Shown here piece by piece: positions 26,692 to 37,832 of a stretch of DNA of 64,000 nt. The translations under genes were made by a program, and so were the position numbers. The stretch comes from Faecalibacterium gallinarum (GTDB taxonomy: Bacteria; Bacillota; Clostridia; Oscillospirales; Ruminococcaceae). The notes below the pieces were generated by a model that did no database searches, had not been told where the DNA came from, and worked only from the letters and a program-made list of their open reading frames with translations. The stretch is from assembly GCF_022180365.1 (NCBI RefSeq), contig NZ_BQKV01000026.1:53103-117102 (forward strand), read 5' to 3'. Position 1 is the stretch's first letter. Every line of letters begins with the position of its first letter.

Positions 26692-27597
26692 TTGAATCTG
26701 GAACAACTGAAAGCAGGGCTCGGTGCAGCAGGTATCCCGTACCGGGAGAATGAACCCCTGGCCGAGCACTGCACCTTTAAAATCGGCGGTCCTGCGCGTG
26801 TTTTTGTTGCGCCGCAGGAGGAAGAACAGCTCTGTAAAGCTATTCTGCTTTGCAGAGATTCGGGCCTGCCGTATTACCTTTTGGGCAACGGCAGCAACAT
26901 CCTTTTTGCCGATGAGGGCTGGAGCGGCGTCATTTTGGACACGTCTGCCCTGAAAAGCTCCATCCAGCGGGAGGGCTGCACCCTCCGGGCCGGCGCGGGG
27001 ACGCTTTTGAGCAGTCTGTGCCGGGAGGCTCTGCGCGCCGGTTTGACGGGCCTTGAGTTTGCCTATGGCATCCCGGGCACGGTGGGCGGCGCGGTCTATA
27101 TGAATGCCGGGGCCTACGGCGGGGAACTGAAAGATGTCCTCACCCGGGTGCGGTATCTCAACCAGGAGGGGCAGATCGTCTGCGCCGAGGCGGCCGAGCT
27201 GGATCTGAGCTACCGTCACAGCATCTTTGAAGAGAACGGCGGCTGCATCCTCTCGGCAGAGTTCCGCCTGACCCCCGGCGACCCGGCGGAGATCCAGGCC
27301 AAGATGGAGGATCTCATGGGCCGCCGCCGGGACAAACAGCCGCTGGATAAACCCAGCGCCGGCAGTACCTTCAAGCGGCCGGCCGGGGCGTTCGCAGGCG
27401 CACTGATTGACCAGTGCGGCCTTCGGGGCTATCGCCATGGGGGCGCCGCCATCAGCGAAAAGCACTGCGGCTTTGTGGTCAATCTGGGCGGGGCCAGCTG
27501 TGCGGATGTGCTGGCGCTCTGCGACGAAGTGCGGGATATCGTGCAGGAGAAAACCGGATATCTGCTGGAAAAGGAGATCCGGGTGGTAAAGGGCTGA
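26692..27597 (+). CDS. murB: UDP-N-acetylenolpyruvoylglucosamine reductase
   Basis: 301 residues, starting at TTG 26692 after AGAGGGAGAAG. It is an FAD enzyme that makes UDP-MurNAc for peptidoglycan. Seen are TFKIGGPARVFV, the FAD-binding LGNGSNILFADEGW, GLEFAYGIPGTVGGAVYMNAGAYGGE (split across the FAD pocket), YRHSIF and the catalytic serine region KPSAGSTFKRP. This is the type IIa form found in Firmicutes. It is followed 25 nt later by rapZ. Confidence 0.96.
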   Translation: MNLEQLKAGLGAAGIPYRENEPLAEHCTFKIGGPARVFVAPQEEEQLCKAILLCRDSGLPYYLLGNGSNILFADEGWSGVILDTSALKSSIQREGCTLRAGAGTLLSSLCREALRAGLTGLEFAYGIPGTVGGAVYMNAGAYGGELKDVLTRVRYLNQEGQIVCAEAAELDLSYRHSIFEENGGCILSAEFRLTPGDPAEIQAKMEDLMGRRRDKQPLDKPSAGSTFKRPAGAFAGALIDQCGLRGYRHGGAAISEKHCGFVVNLGGASCADVLALCDEVRDIVQEKTGYLLEKEIRVVKG

Positions 27598-27622
27598 TCG
27601 ATCAAAAGAGGGGAATGTGGAA

Positions 27623-28486
27623 ATGGATCTGTTGATTGTGAGCGGACTGTCCGGCGCTGGTAAATCGGTGGCGATGAACGCGCTGGAGGATATCGGATAT
27701 TTTTGTATGGATAACATCCCTGCCGGGCTTTTGCCGCGGATTGTCGCCTTCTCCAAAGCGGGCGACAACCAGCTGGCCAAGGTGGCGATTTCCATGGACG
27801 TGCGGGGCTGCCATTCCAGCGAGGAAATTCTCAGCGCGCTGGAACAGCTGGACCTGCACAAAATCCCGTATCGGATTCTCTTTCTGGATGCGTCGGACGA
27901 GGTACTCTGCCGCCGCTACAAAGAGACCCGCCGCCGTCACCCCATCAGCATTGCAGAAGGGGCTTCCACCCTGGATGCCCTGGCCCAGGAGCGGAAGATT
28001 CTGGAGCCTTTGGCCCGGCGGGCGGATTATGTGATCGATACCTCGCTCTTGTCCACGGCTCAAAACCGGGAGCGGATCTGCGGTCTGTTCCTGCCCCGGG
28101 GGGACGCCCGGGCGGCGATGCTGCTGACGGTCATGTCCTTCGGGTTCAAGTTTGGGCTGCCCCAGGAGGCGGATCTGGTTCTGGACGTCCGCTGCCTGCC
28201 CAACCCCTTCTATGTGCCGGAACTCAAGCACAAAACCGGCCTCGACCAGGAAGTCGTAGATTATGTGATGGGGTTTGAGGAAGCCAAAGAGCTGCTCCGC
28301 CGGATCGAGAGCTTTTTGGAGTATGCGCTGCCTCTCTATGTCAAGGAGGGCAAAAGCCAGCTGACCATTGCGGTGGGATGCACCGGCGGCAAACACCGTT
28401 CCATTACATTTGCCCGCAAGATCGCTGAATATTGTGAAAAACAGGGGTATGCCCCGAGCGTCCAGCACCGGGACGCCACGCGCTGA
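27623..28486 (+). CDS. rapZ: RNase adapter RapZ / nucleotide-binding protein (YvcJ type)
   Basis: 287 residues. An N-terminal P-loop GLSGAGKS (8-15) and Walker B-like DASDEVLCRRYKETRRRHP are followed by the conserved C-terminal domain with FGFKFGLPQEADLVLDVR and GCTGGKHRSI. In enterobacteria RapZ controls GlmS-regulating RNAs; in Bacillus the orthologue YvcJ affects cell envelope and competence. The start is ATG 27623, 9 nt after AGAGGGG; the GTG at 27617 is too close to that site. Confidence 0.95.
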   Translation: MDLLIVSGLSGAGKSVAMNALEDIGYFCMDNIPAGLLPRIVAFSKAGDNQLAKVAISMDVRGCHSSEEILSALEQLDLHKIPYRILFLDASDEVLCRRYKETRRRHPISIAEGASTLDALAQERKILEPLARRADYVIDTSLLSTAQNRERICGLFLPRGDARAAMLLTVMSFGFKFGLPQEADLVLDVRCLPNPFYVPELKHKTGLDQEVVDYVMGFEEAKELLRRIESFLEYALPLYVKEGKSQLTIAVGCTGGKHRSITFARKIAEYCEKQGYAPSVQHRDATR

Positions 28487-28520
28487 ACCCGGAACAATCA
28501 AGGAAAAGGGGAACGAAGCT

Positions 28521-29468
28521 ATGAGCTTTGCTTCTGAGGCACGGGAGGAGATCGTCGCACGCAGCGTACAGAAAGTTTGCTGTGTGCGGGCGGCCTGTTA
28601 CGGCGTGGCCTGTTTTGCAAAATATTTTGACGCCAAGGGGCTGGTATTCCAGACCGAACAGAAAAAGACGGCCTTTTATGCCCAGGAAATGTTTGCACGC
28701 TGCGGCGTTCAGGGCGGCATCCTGGAAAAACAGCGCCCCAGCGGGACCGTCTATGAGTTCGCCATCCGCGAGCCTGCTGAGGTGGCCCAGATGCACGCCC
28801 TGTTTGGCACCACTGGAGAGGAGACCAGTCTCCAGATCAATCCGGCGCTGCTGCGCTGCCGGGGCTGTGTTGGCGTGTACATTGGTTCGGCATTCCTGTG
28901 CAGCGGCACGGTCACCGACCCGCAAAAAGAATATAACCTGGAATTTCTGACCCCGCGCACCAACCTTGCGCGGGATTTTGAGGCGCTGCTGGCGGAACAT
29001 GAGTTTGCTCCCCACCGCACCCGCCGCAAAAGCATCAATTTGATCTATGTCAAGGCCAGCGCCAATGTAGAGGCGCTGCTGTCTTTTATGGGGGCGGAAG
29101 AAGCCGCCAAAAAGATCGGGAGCGAAAAGGCGGTGAAATCGGTCCGAAACCAGGTCAACCGGTTCACCAACTGTGAGACCGCCAATCTGAGCAAGACCAT
29201 TCGGGCCAACGCCCAGACTCTGCGGGCCATCCGATACCTGAAAGAACAAGGCGCATTGGAGGCTCTGCCCGAGCCTCTGCGGGAAGCCGCCGAAAAGCGG
29301 CTGGCCTACCCGGATCTCTCTCTGGGGGCGCTCTGCGGCCAGTTCGAGCCCGCACTGAGCAAATCCGGCCTTTCGCACCGGATGAAGAAATTGGAGGGGC
29401 TGGCACAGCAGATTCAGGCCCGGAACGAGAAGGGGGAAAGAAACGAAGCCAATGGACAACCAGTCTGA
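28521..29468 (+). CDS. whiA: DNA-binding protein WhiA
   Basis: 315 residues: an N-terminal LAGLIDADG-like domain (ACYGVACFAKYFDAKGLVFQ...LRCRGCVGVYIGSAFLCSGTV) and a C-terminal HTH (YPDLSLGALCGQFEPALSKSGLSHRMKKL). WhiA is a sporulation regulator in Streptomyces and a cell division/chromosome factor in Bacillus. It always neighbours rapZ in Firmicutes, as here. The stop overlaps the start of dnaE by 17 nt. The start is ATG 28521; upstream in-frame codons lie within rapZ. Confidence 0.96.
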   Translation: MSFASEAREEIVARSVQKVCCVRAACYGVACFAKYFDAKGLVFQTEQKKTAFYAQEMFARCGVQGGILEKQRPSGTVYEFAIREPAEVAQMHALFGTTGEETSLQINPALLRCRGCVGVYIGSAFLCSGTVTDPQKEYNLEFLTPRTNLARDFEALLAEHEFAPHRTRRKSINLIYVKASANVEALLSFMGAEEAAKKIGSEKAVKSVRNQVNRFTNCETANLSKTIRANAQTLRAIRYLKEQGALEALPEPLREAAEKRLAYPDLSLGALCGQFEPALSKSGLSHRMKKLEGLAQQIQARNEKGERNEANGQPV

Positions 29469-32400
29469 ACGCAATTTTGTGCATCTGCATGTTCACACAG
29501 AATATAGCCTGTTGGATGGAGCCTGCCGGATCGACCGGATGATGGACCGGGTGAAGGAGTGCGGCCAGACGGCCATCGCCTGCACCGACCACGGCGTCAT
29601 GTATGGCTGTGTGCAGTTCTACAAAGCCGCCAAGAAAGCGGGAATCAAGCCCATCATCGGCTGTGAGGTCTATGTGGCCACCCGCAGCCGTTTTGATAAA
29701 GTCAACCGGATCGACGGCAACAACCATTTGATCCTCCTGTGCAAGAACGAAACCGGCTACAAAAACCTGATTAAGATGGTTTCGGCCGCCTTCATTGAGG
29801 GGTTTTATTCCAAGCCCCGGGTGGACAAGCAGCTGCTGGAACAGCACCACGAGGGGTTAATCTGCCTCTCGGCCTGCCTGGCGGGGGAGATTCCCCAGGC
29901 GATTCTGGCGGGGGATTACGAGCGCGCCAAGGCAACTGCTCTCTGGTACAATGATCTGTTTGGCCAGGGCAACTATTATATCGAGCTCCAGGATCACGGC
30001 CTGGAAGAGGACGATATCGTTCTGCCCCAGCTGATCAAACTTTCCCGGGAGACGGGCATCCCCATGGCGGCCACCAACGACGCCCACTACCTGCGCCGGG
30101 ATGACGCGAAAATGCAGAGCATCCTCCTTTGCATCCAGACTGGCAAAACCATCCAGGACGCGGATAAGATGGAGTTTCAGACCGAGGAATTCTATCTCAA
30201 GACCACCGATGAAATGTACGATCTGTTCTCGATGGCCCCCGAAGCCTGCGCCAACACCGCAAAAATCGCCGAGCAGTGCAACTTTGACTTTGATTTCGGT
30301 CACACCAAGATTCCTTATTATAAAGCGCCGGATGGGATGGACAACCAGCTCTATTTCGAAAAACTCTGCTGGGAGGGGCTGGAGCGCCGCTATGGACCCA
30401 ATGTCCCTGAGGCCAACAAGGAACGGCTGAAATACGAGATCGGCGTCATTAAGTCGATGGGGTACACCAACTACTACCTGATCGTCTTTGACTACATCAA
30501 TTATGCCAAGAGCCAGAATATTCCGGTGGGCCCGGGCCGTGGTTCGGGCGCGGGCAGTATCGCGGCCTATTGTGTGGGGATCACCGACATCGACCCCATC
30601 CGCTACAATCTGATCTTTGAGCGGTTCCTCAACCCGGAGCGGGTGAGCATGCCCGACTTCGACGTGGACTTCTGCTACGAGCGCCGCCAGGAGGTCATCG
30701 ACTACGTCAACCGGAAATACGGCGCGGACCATGTGGCCCAGATCGTCACCTTCGGCACCATGGCGGCCCGGAACGCCATCCGGGATGTGGGCCGGGTGAT
30801 GGGCATGTCCTATCAGAGCGTGGACGTGGTGGCCAAACTGGTGCCCATGGAGCTAAAAATGACCCTCAACCGGGCGCTGGAAGTCTCCTCGGAACTCAAG
30901 CGGATGTACGACAGCGACCCCCAGGTGAAAGAACTGGTGGACACTGCCCTTAAAGTGGAGGGGATGCCCCGCCATGCTTCCACCCATGCGGCAGGCGTAG
31001 TCATCACCCCTGAGCCCGCCGACTACTATCTGCCCCTGGCCACCAATGACGGCCTGCCCGTGACCCAGTTCAATATGACCGAGATCGAGGAGCTGGGCCT
31101 TTTAAAGATGGACTTTTTGGGTCTTCGGACCCTGACGGTGATCCGGGACGCTGAAAACGCGGTCCGTTTGCGGGAGCCGGGCTTTTCCATGGAAAAACTG
31201 GACTACGATGACGCCGCCACCTATGCCATGCTGGGAGAAGGGGAGACGGAAGGCGTTTTTCAGCTGGAATCTTCGGGGATGAAACAGGTCCTCATCGGCC
31301 TGCAGCCCAAGAACCTGGAAGATGTCATCGCCCTGATCAGCCTTTACCGCCCGGGGCCCATGGATTCCATCCCCACCTATCTGCGCAACCGGCACCAGCC
31401 GGACCAGATCCGGTACAAGACGCCCCAGCTGGCCCACATTCTGGACGTGACCAACGGCTGTATCGTCTACCAGGAACAGGTCATGCAGATTTTCCGGGAG
31501 CTGGCGGGCTTTTCCTTTGGCCAGGCCGACAACGTGCGCCGGGCCATGAGCAAGAAAAAGCACGCCGTCATGGAGGCCGAGCGGGAGCATTTTATCCATG
31601 GCTGCACCGAGCCCGGCCACGAGTGCCCCGGCTGTGTGGCCAACGGCATCCCTGAGGCGGTGGCCAACGAAATCTACGATGAAATGTCCAGTTTCGCCTC
31701 CTACGCCTTCAACAAGAGCCACGCAGCCTGCTATGCCTATGTGGCGTACCAGACCGCCTATCTCAAATGTCATTATCCTTCGGAGTTTATGGCGGCGCTG
31801 ATGACCAGTGTTTTGGACAACACCGACAAGGTCATCGAGTATTCCAGCGAGTGCGCCCGGCTGGGGATTAAGGTTTTGCCCCCGAACATCAACATTTCCA
31901 ACGGCGGTTTTACGGTGGACGACAAGGGCCAGATTCGGTTTGGCCTGAACGCCGTAAAAAATGTGGGCCGCAACCTGATCGAGAAGGTGGTGGCCGAGCG
32001 GCAGCAGGCCCCCTTTACGGGGCTGTACGACTTCTGCAAGCGGATGCACGGGTGCGAACTGAACCGCCGGGCGGTGGAAAGCCTGATCAAAGCCGGTGCT
32101 TTCGATTGCATGGAGTACAACCGCCGGAGCCTGATGGAGGCAGTGGAGGGCATCCTCAAGAGCATCGAGAGCGACGCCCGGTTTAATCTGGAAGGCCAGC
32201 TGGATCTGTTCTCCGCCATGGAGGGCGGGCCCCAGGCCAGCGAAGGGGATGGCTATGAAATCCGCCCCTATCCCGAATACGCCCACGTGGAACTGCTGCA
32301 AATGGAAAAAGAGGTCAGCGGCCTTTATCTGTCGGGGCACCCACTGGACGCTTATCGGGAACAATCTGCCAAGTTTGCCACCCATTCCATCAAGGCCCTG

Positions 32401-32946
32401 ACCGGAGAGGACGCCCACCAGCTGGACGAAGCCCGTGTGCGAATTGTCTGCACCATCGTGAAAAACCGGATGATGACCACCAAATCCAACAGCATGATGT
32501 GTTTTACCAGCGTGGAAGACCTCACTGGCACGTTGGAGGTCATTGTCTTTCCCCGGGTGCTGGACAATTACCGGGACGCCCTGGTGGAAAACGCAGTAGT
32601 AGTCATCGAAGGCCGGCTGTCGGTGCGGGAGGACGAACCCGCCAAGCTGATGGCAGACGCCATTATCCCGGTGGACCGCTACCGCGGCCCGGGGCAGAGC
32701 CAGGCAGCCCCGGCCCAGCCCCAGGGTCAGCGGCTTTATATCCGGCTGCCCTCCCGCAGCTGCCGTGAGTACGACAAGGTCATCAATCTGCTGGAAATTT
32801 TCAGCGGCAACACCCCGGTCATCCTTTATCTAAACGATCAAAAACAGAAGCTGGCTGTGCCCCGCAGATTGTATGCGCTGGAGCATCCGCTGCTGTATCA
32901 GGAGCTGGAACACATCCTGGGCGCGGGCAATGTTGCAACAAAATAA
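29452..32946 (+). CDS. dnaE: DNA polymerase III subunit alpha
   Basis: 1164 residues, full length. An N-terminal PHP domain (FVHLHVHTEYSLLDG, TDHGVMYG) is followed by the C-family polymerase core with the catalytic acidic motif PDFDVDFCYERR, the fingers segment, helix-hairpin-helix (FDCMEYNRRSLMEAV region) and an OB-fold near the C-terminus (VRIVCTIVKNRMMTTKSNSMMC split before TSVEDLTG). It is the replicative or lesion-copying polymerase beside PolC in Firmicutes. The start overlaps whiA, so the two are coupled. Confidence 0.97.
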   Translation: MDNQSERNFVHLHVHTEYSLLDGACRIDRMMDRVKECGQTAIACTDHGVMYGCVQFYKAAKKAGIKPIIGCEVYVATRSRFDKVNRIDGNNHLILLCKNETGYKNLIKMVSAAFIEGFYSKPRVDKQLLEQHHEGLICLSACLAGEIPQAILAGDYERAKATALWYNDLFGQGNYYIELQDHGLEEDDIVLPQLIKLSRETGIPMAATNDAHYLRRDDAKMQSILLCIQTGKTIQDADKMEFQTEEFYLKTTDEMYDLFSMAPEACANTAKIAEQCNFDFDFGHTKIPYYKAPDGMDNQLYFEKLCWEGLERRYGPNVPEANKERLKYEIGVIKSMGYTNYYLIVFDYINYAKSQNIPVGPGRGSGAGSIAAYCVGITDIDPIRYNLIFERFLNPERVSMPDFDVDFCYERRQEVIDYVNRKYGADHVAQIVTFGTMAARNAIRDVGRVMGMSYQSVDVVAKLVPMELKMTLNRALEVSSELKRMYDSDPQVKELVDTALKVEGMPRHASTHAAGVVITPEPADYYLPLATNDGLPVTQFNMTEIEELGLLKMDFLGLRTLTVIRDAENAVRLREPGFSMEKLDYDDAATYAMLGEGETEGVFQLESSGMKQVLIGLQPKNLEDVIALISLYRPGPMDSIPTYLRNRHQPDQIRYKTPQLAHILDVTNGCIVYQEQVMQIFRELAGFSFGQADNVRRAMSKKKHAVMEAEREHFIHGCTEPGHECPGCVANGIPEAVANEIYDEMSSFASYAFNKSHAACYAYVAYQTAYLKCHYPSEFMAALMTSVLDNTDKVIEYSSECARLGIKVLPPNINISNGGFTVDDKGQIRFGLNAVKNVGRNLIEKVVAERQQAPFTGLYDFCKRMHGCELNRRAVESLIKAGAFDCMEYNRRSLMEAVEGILKSIESDARFNLEGQLDLFSAMEGGPQASEGDGYEIRPYPEYAHVELLQMEKEVSGLYLSGHPLDAYREQSAKFATHSIKALTGEDAHQLDEARVRIVCTIVKNRMMTTKSNSMMCFTSVEDLTGTLEVIVFPRVLDNYRDALVENAVVVIEGRLSVREDEPAKLMADAIIPVDRYRGPGQSQAAPAQPQGQRLYIRLPSRSCREYDKVINLLEIFSGNTPVILYLNDQKQKLAVPRRLYALEHPLLYQELEHILGAGNVATK

Positions 32947-32979
32947 CATTTCTGTGAATGAATTGTAACGGGTGACCTG

Positions 32980-33008
32980 TTTCCAAATTAAAGGGAATGT
33001 GCTATAAT
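32980..33008 (+). promoter_or_regulatory. Promoter of pfkA
   Basis: TTTCCA (32980-32985) and TATAAT (33003-33008) with 17 nt between, giving a leader of about 155 nt. The leader is open in the pfkA frame but has no ribosome site before 33150. Confidence 0.68.
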
Positions 33009-33168
33009 ACACCTATGACATGTGAGCATCATGGGTTGTTTCCGAGGCGCCGCCGGCCGGTTTGGGCGGGGGACATGGCAGGGTTTTTCCCGTTGGATGG
33101 CGCGGCTCCTCACAAAACCCAGAGTTTTCAAACAGGGAAATGATAGAGTTAATGGAGGGTTCTCTACT

Positions 33169-34143
33169 ATGGAAAAGCAAATCAAGACCATCGGTGTGCT
33201 GACCAGCGGCGGCGACGCCCCCGGTATGAACGCGGCAGTTCGCGCTGTGGTGCGCGCCGGCCTGCATAAGGGTTTCCGGATGATCGGCATCCAGCGCGGC
33301 TACAGCGGCCTGCTGAACGGTGAGTGCTTTGAAATGAATCTGCGGAGCGTTTCCAACATCATTCAGGCCGGCGGTACCATTCTGTACACCGCCCGCTGCC
33401 TTGAGTTCAAGACCAAGGAAGGCCAGGACAAGGGCGCTGCCAAGTGCCGTGAGCTGGGCATCGACGCCCTGGTGGTCATCGGCGGCGACGGCTCCTACCG
33501 CGGCGCCCGGGCTCTGGCCCACCGCGGCATCCCCATGATCGGCCTGCCCGGCACCATCGACAACGACATCGGCTGCACCGAGTACACCATCGGTTATGAT
33601 ACGGCTATGAATACCGCCCTGGAGATGATCGACAAGCTGCGGGATACCACCCAGAGCCACGACCGCTGCAGCGTGGTCGAAGTTATGGGCCGCAACGCCG
33701 GCTACATCGCCCTGAACGTTGCCATCGCTTCGGGCGCCATGGCCGTTCTGCTGCCCGAGAAGCCCTTTGACATGCAGCGCGACATTCTGGACAAGATCGC
33801 CGAGACCCAGAAGACCGGCAAGAGCCACTTTATCATCATTGTTGCCGAGGGCGTGGGCCACGCACAGGAGATCGCCAACGAGATCCAGGCCCGCACCGGC
33901 ATCGACTCCCGCGCAACCATCCTGGGCCATGTCCAGCGCGGCGGTTCTCCCACTCTGCGGGACCGTGTCAACGCTTCGGCCATGGGCTACCGTGCGGTCT
34001 GCCTGATCGAAGAGGGCAAGTTCAACCGCATTGTCGGTATGAAGGGTGAGCACCTGGTGGATTACCCGGTGGATGAGGCTCTGGAGATGACCAAGTCTCT
34101 GGATCCCGTCCTGATCGATGTCTGCAACACCATCTCGATCTAA
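33169..34143 (+). CDS. pfkA: ATP-dependent 6-phosphofructokinase
   Basis: 324 residues, the usual bacterial PfkA length. The N-terminal GVLTSGGDAPGMNAAVRA binds ATP, GGDGSYRGA and GLPGTIDNDIGCTEYTIGYDTA form the active site with the catalytic Asp, and VEVMGRNAGYIAL plus GHVQRGGSPTLRDR follow. It commits fructose-6-phosphate to glycolysis. ATG 33169 has GGAGGG at 33154-33159. It has its own promoter and terminator; dnaE-pfkA proximity is conserved in Firmicutes. Confidence 0.97.
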   Translation: MEKQIKTIGVLTSGGDAPGMNAAVRAVVRAGLHKGFRMIGIQRGYSGLLNGECFEMNLRSVSNIIQAGGTILYTARCLEFKTKEGQDKGAAKCRELGIDALVVIGGDGSYRGARALAHRGIPMIGLPGTIDNDIGCTEYTIGYDTAMNTALEMIDKLRDTTQSHDRCSVVEVMGRNAGYIALNVAIASGAMAVLLPEKPFDMQRDILDKIAETQKTGKSHFIIIVAEGVGHAQEIANEIQARTGIDSRATILGHVQRGGSPTLRDRVNASAMGYRAVCLIEEGKFNRIVGMKGEHLVDYPVDEALEMTKSLDPVLIDVCNTISI

Positions 34144-34168
34144 GCGAACAAAAATCCATACCCTATCT

Positions 34169-34206
34169 GGCGGCAGCTGGTATCACCACCGGCTGCCGCC
34201 TTTTGT
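34169..34206 (+). terminator. Terminator after pfkA
   Basis: A 9-bp perfect stem GGCGGCAGC/GCTGCCGCC (34169-34177/34192-34200), 14-nt loop, then TTTTGTGTTT. Confidence 0.85.
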
Positions 34207-34297
34207 GTTTTACGCAGAGAGCCCCTCGCCTTAAGGGCGTTTTTATGGTATATAATAAGAGAAAACCTGCCCCTTCACGGCAGCAGAACAGGAGTGA

Positions 34298-36286
<1,989 letters not shown>

Positions 36287-36386
36287 TCCAAGGCCGGAAA
36301 CTCGCTCAAAACCAGGGAATGACGAAAAAACAAACGATATATCAAAACGGCTCCGACTATAATTGCCAAAAATTGCCATTTTTTAC

Positions 36387-36417
36387 TGTTGAAGTAATTG
36401 GTAAAATATGGTAAAAT
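36387..36417 (+). promoter_or_regulatory. Promoter of spo0A with a 0A-box-like element
   Basis: TTGAAG (36389-36394) and TAAAAT (36412-36417) are 17 nt apart. TGTTGAA (36387-36393) overlaps the -35 and differs at one base from the Spo0A box TGTCGAA, so direct autoregulation is possible. Confidence 0.6.
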
Positions 36418-36458
36418 CCATTGTGTTAAGGGAACAGCACACATTGGAGGAAAGAACC

Positions 36459-37217
36459 ATGGACAAAATAAGATTTTTGATGTCTGATACCGGAGCTGAA
36501 ATCACTGCCCAGTGCCGCGAGGCATTGGAGCAGAAGGGCGTTGAAGTAACTGTCGTTGAAAAAGATGGAATGAAAGTGTTGCAGAAAATGCTCTCGATTC
36601 GCCCGCAAGTTGTGTTGCTGGACGCCTTTATGCCGGGGCTGGATGCCCTGGCCGTCAAGCAGCGGTACAACGCAGCGGGGGAGCGCCGGACTTCTTTCTT
36701 TGTGACGGGTGCGTTCCAGAGCGAGGAAATGGTGCAGGAACTGCTGGATGAAGGGTTCGCTTATTATTTTGTAAAACCCTTTGACGAGAGCGTTCTGGTC
36801 AGCCGGGTTCTCAAAGCGGCTGCCGGGCACGAGCGGCGGGTGCTGCACACCAGCGTGGACAGCGACGAGCTGACGGTCACCGAGATTCTGCACCAGATCG
36901 GTGTACCGGCCCACATCAAAGGCTACCAGTTTTTGCGGGACGCCATCCTGTTGACGATGGATTGCCCGGACTACATCAACGCCGTCACCAAACGGCTGTA
37001 CCCGGCCATCGCCAAAAAGAACGGCACTACCGCCAGCCGGGTGGAGCGGGCCATCCGCCACGCCATCGAGGTGGCCTGGGACCGGGGCGATGTGGATACT
37101 CTGAACAGTTATTTTGGCTACACCATCCACAATCTGCGGGGCAAACCCACCAACAGCGAGTTTATCGCCATGATTGCGGACAAGATGCGGCTGGACAAAA
37201 AGCAGCGGGTCGGCTGA
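36459..37217 (+). CDS. spo0A: Stage 0 sporulation protein A (Spo0A), diverged receiver
   Basis: 252 residues. The C-terminal effector domain is unmistakable: IGVPAHIKGYQFLRDAI, the recognition helix TTASRVERAIRHAIEVAW, and KPTNSEFIAMIADK. The N-terminal receiver keeps Asp10, Asp55 (VVLLDAFMPG), Thr83 and Lys106, but the second acidic-pocket residue (Asp11 in Bacillus) is Thr11, and the usual Gly after the DxxMPxxD block is replaced. The linker between domains is short. Spo0A-P is the master switch for sporulation. The start ATG 36459 has GGAGG at 36446-36450; the gene is monocistronic with its own terminator. Confidence 0.95.
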   Translation: MDKIRFLMSDTGAEITAQCREALEQKGVEVTVVEKDGMKVLQKMLSIRPQVVLLDAFMPGLDALAVKQRYNAAGERRTSFFVTGAFQSEEMVQELLDEGFAYYFVKPFDESVLVSRVLKAAAGHERRVLHTSVDSDELTVTEILHQIGVPAHIKGYQFLRDAILLTMDCPDYINAVTKRLYPAIAKKNGTTASRVERAIRHAIEVAWDRGDVDTLNSYFGYTIHNLRGKPTNSEFIAMIADKMRLDKKQRVG

Positions 37218-37228
37218 TGTGAGAGAGA

Positions 37229-37271
37229 CCTCTCCCAAACCAGAAATTACGGTTTGGGAGAGGAATTTTTT
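37229..37271 (+). terminator. Terminator after spo0A
   Basis: A perfect 13-bp stem (37229-37241 with 37251-37263), 9-nt loop, then AATTTTTT. Confidence 0.9.
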
Positions 37272-37282
37272 ATTTTATCCAC

Positions 37283-37310
37283 TTGCATTTTTTCAAAAGA
37301 GTGATATAAT
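37283..37310 (+). promoter_or_regulatory. Promoter of rpmE
   Basis: TTGCAT (37283-37288) and TATAAT (37305-37310), 16-nt spacer, leaving a leader of about 110 nt that may carry an L31-type regulatory structure (not resolved by eye). Confidence 0.7.
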
Positions 37311-37426
37311 ATTACAGCAATCGTTTCCAAGGCCGCTCGACGGGGTAGCCGAAATTGAAGGTTGTGATGGGCGCATACATTTCAATATGGCCCCAAACTG
37401 TCAGAACCAGAAATGAGGTGAAAAGA

Positions 37427-37627
37427 ATGAAACAGGGTATCCATCCGAACTACGTTGACTGCACCATCACCTGCGCGTGCGGCAATGTGATCAAGACTCG
37501 TTCCACCAAGCCTGAGATCCACGTCGAAGTTTGCTCCAAGTGCCATCCTTTCTACACTGGCAAGCAGAAGCTGGTTGACACTGGCGGACGTGTTGAGCGC
37601 TTCAACAAGCGTTTTGGCCGCAAGTAA
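37427..37627 (+). CDS. rpmE: 50S ribosomal protein L31, zinc-binding form
   Basis: 66 residues: [25 protein letters not shown]-like [19 protein letters not shown] and a basic C-terminus. Cys16, Cys18, Cys36 and Cys39 provide the zinc site of the C+ paralogue. ATG 37427 follows GAGGTG at 37415-37420; the in-frame start at 37355 lies in the leader. The gene is monocistronic. Confidence 0.97.
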   Translation: MKQGIHPNYVDCTITCACGNVIKTRSTKPEIHVEVCSKCHPFYTGKQKLVDTGGRVERFNKRFGRK

Positions 37628-37642
37628 TTTGGCTCAAAGTAG

Positions 37643-37684
37643 AGTGCTGTTTCCTGATTTTGTCGGGGAACGGCACTTTTTGTT
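37643..37684 (+). terminator. Terminator after rpmE
   Basis: An imperfect stem AGTGCTGTTTCC/GGAACGGCACT (37643-37654/37667-37677) followed by TTTTTG. Confidence 0.8.
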
Positions 37685-37832
37685 TTTTCTGCGGGGGGAA
37701 GATTCCAAATTTAACACCCCTTTGCCTTAATTTGAACACATTTTCCGCCTAAAATGTCTGCATGGAAAACCGTTTTTTGTGCGTTGAGGCGGCACCAGCT
37801 GACCGCCCAAACAGGATAAGGAGCGTTTTGCA

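Noticed and set aside
36358..36363. TATAAT as a second spo0A promoter
   Set aside because: No -35-like sequence at 16-18 nt upstream; the pair at 36389/36412 is better.
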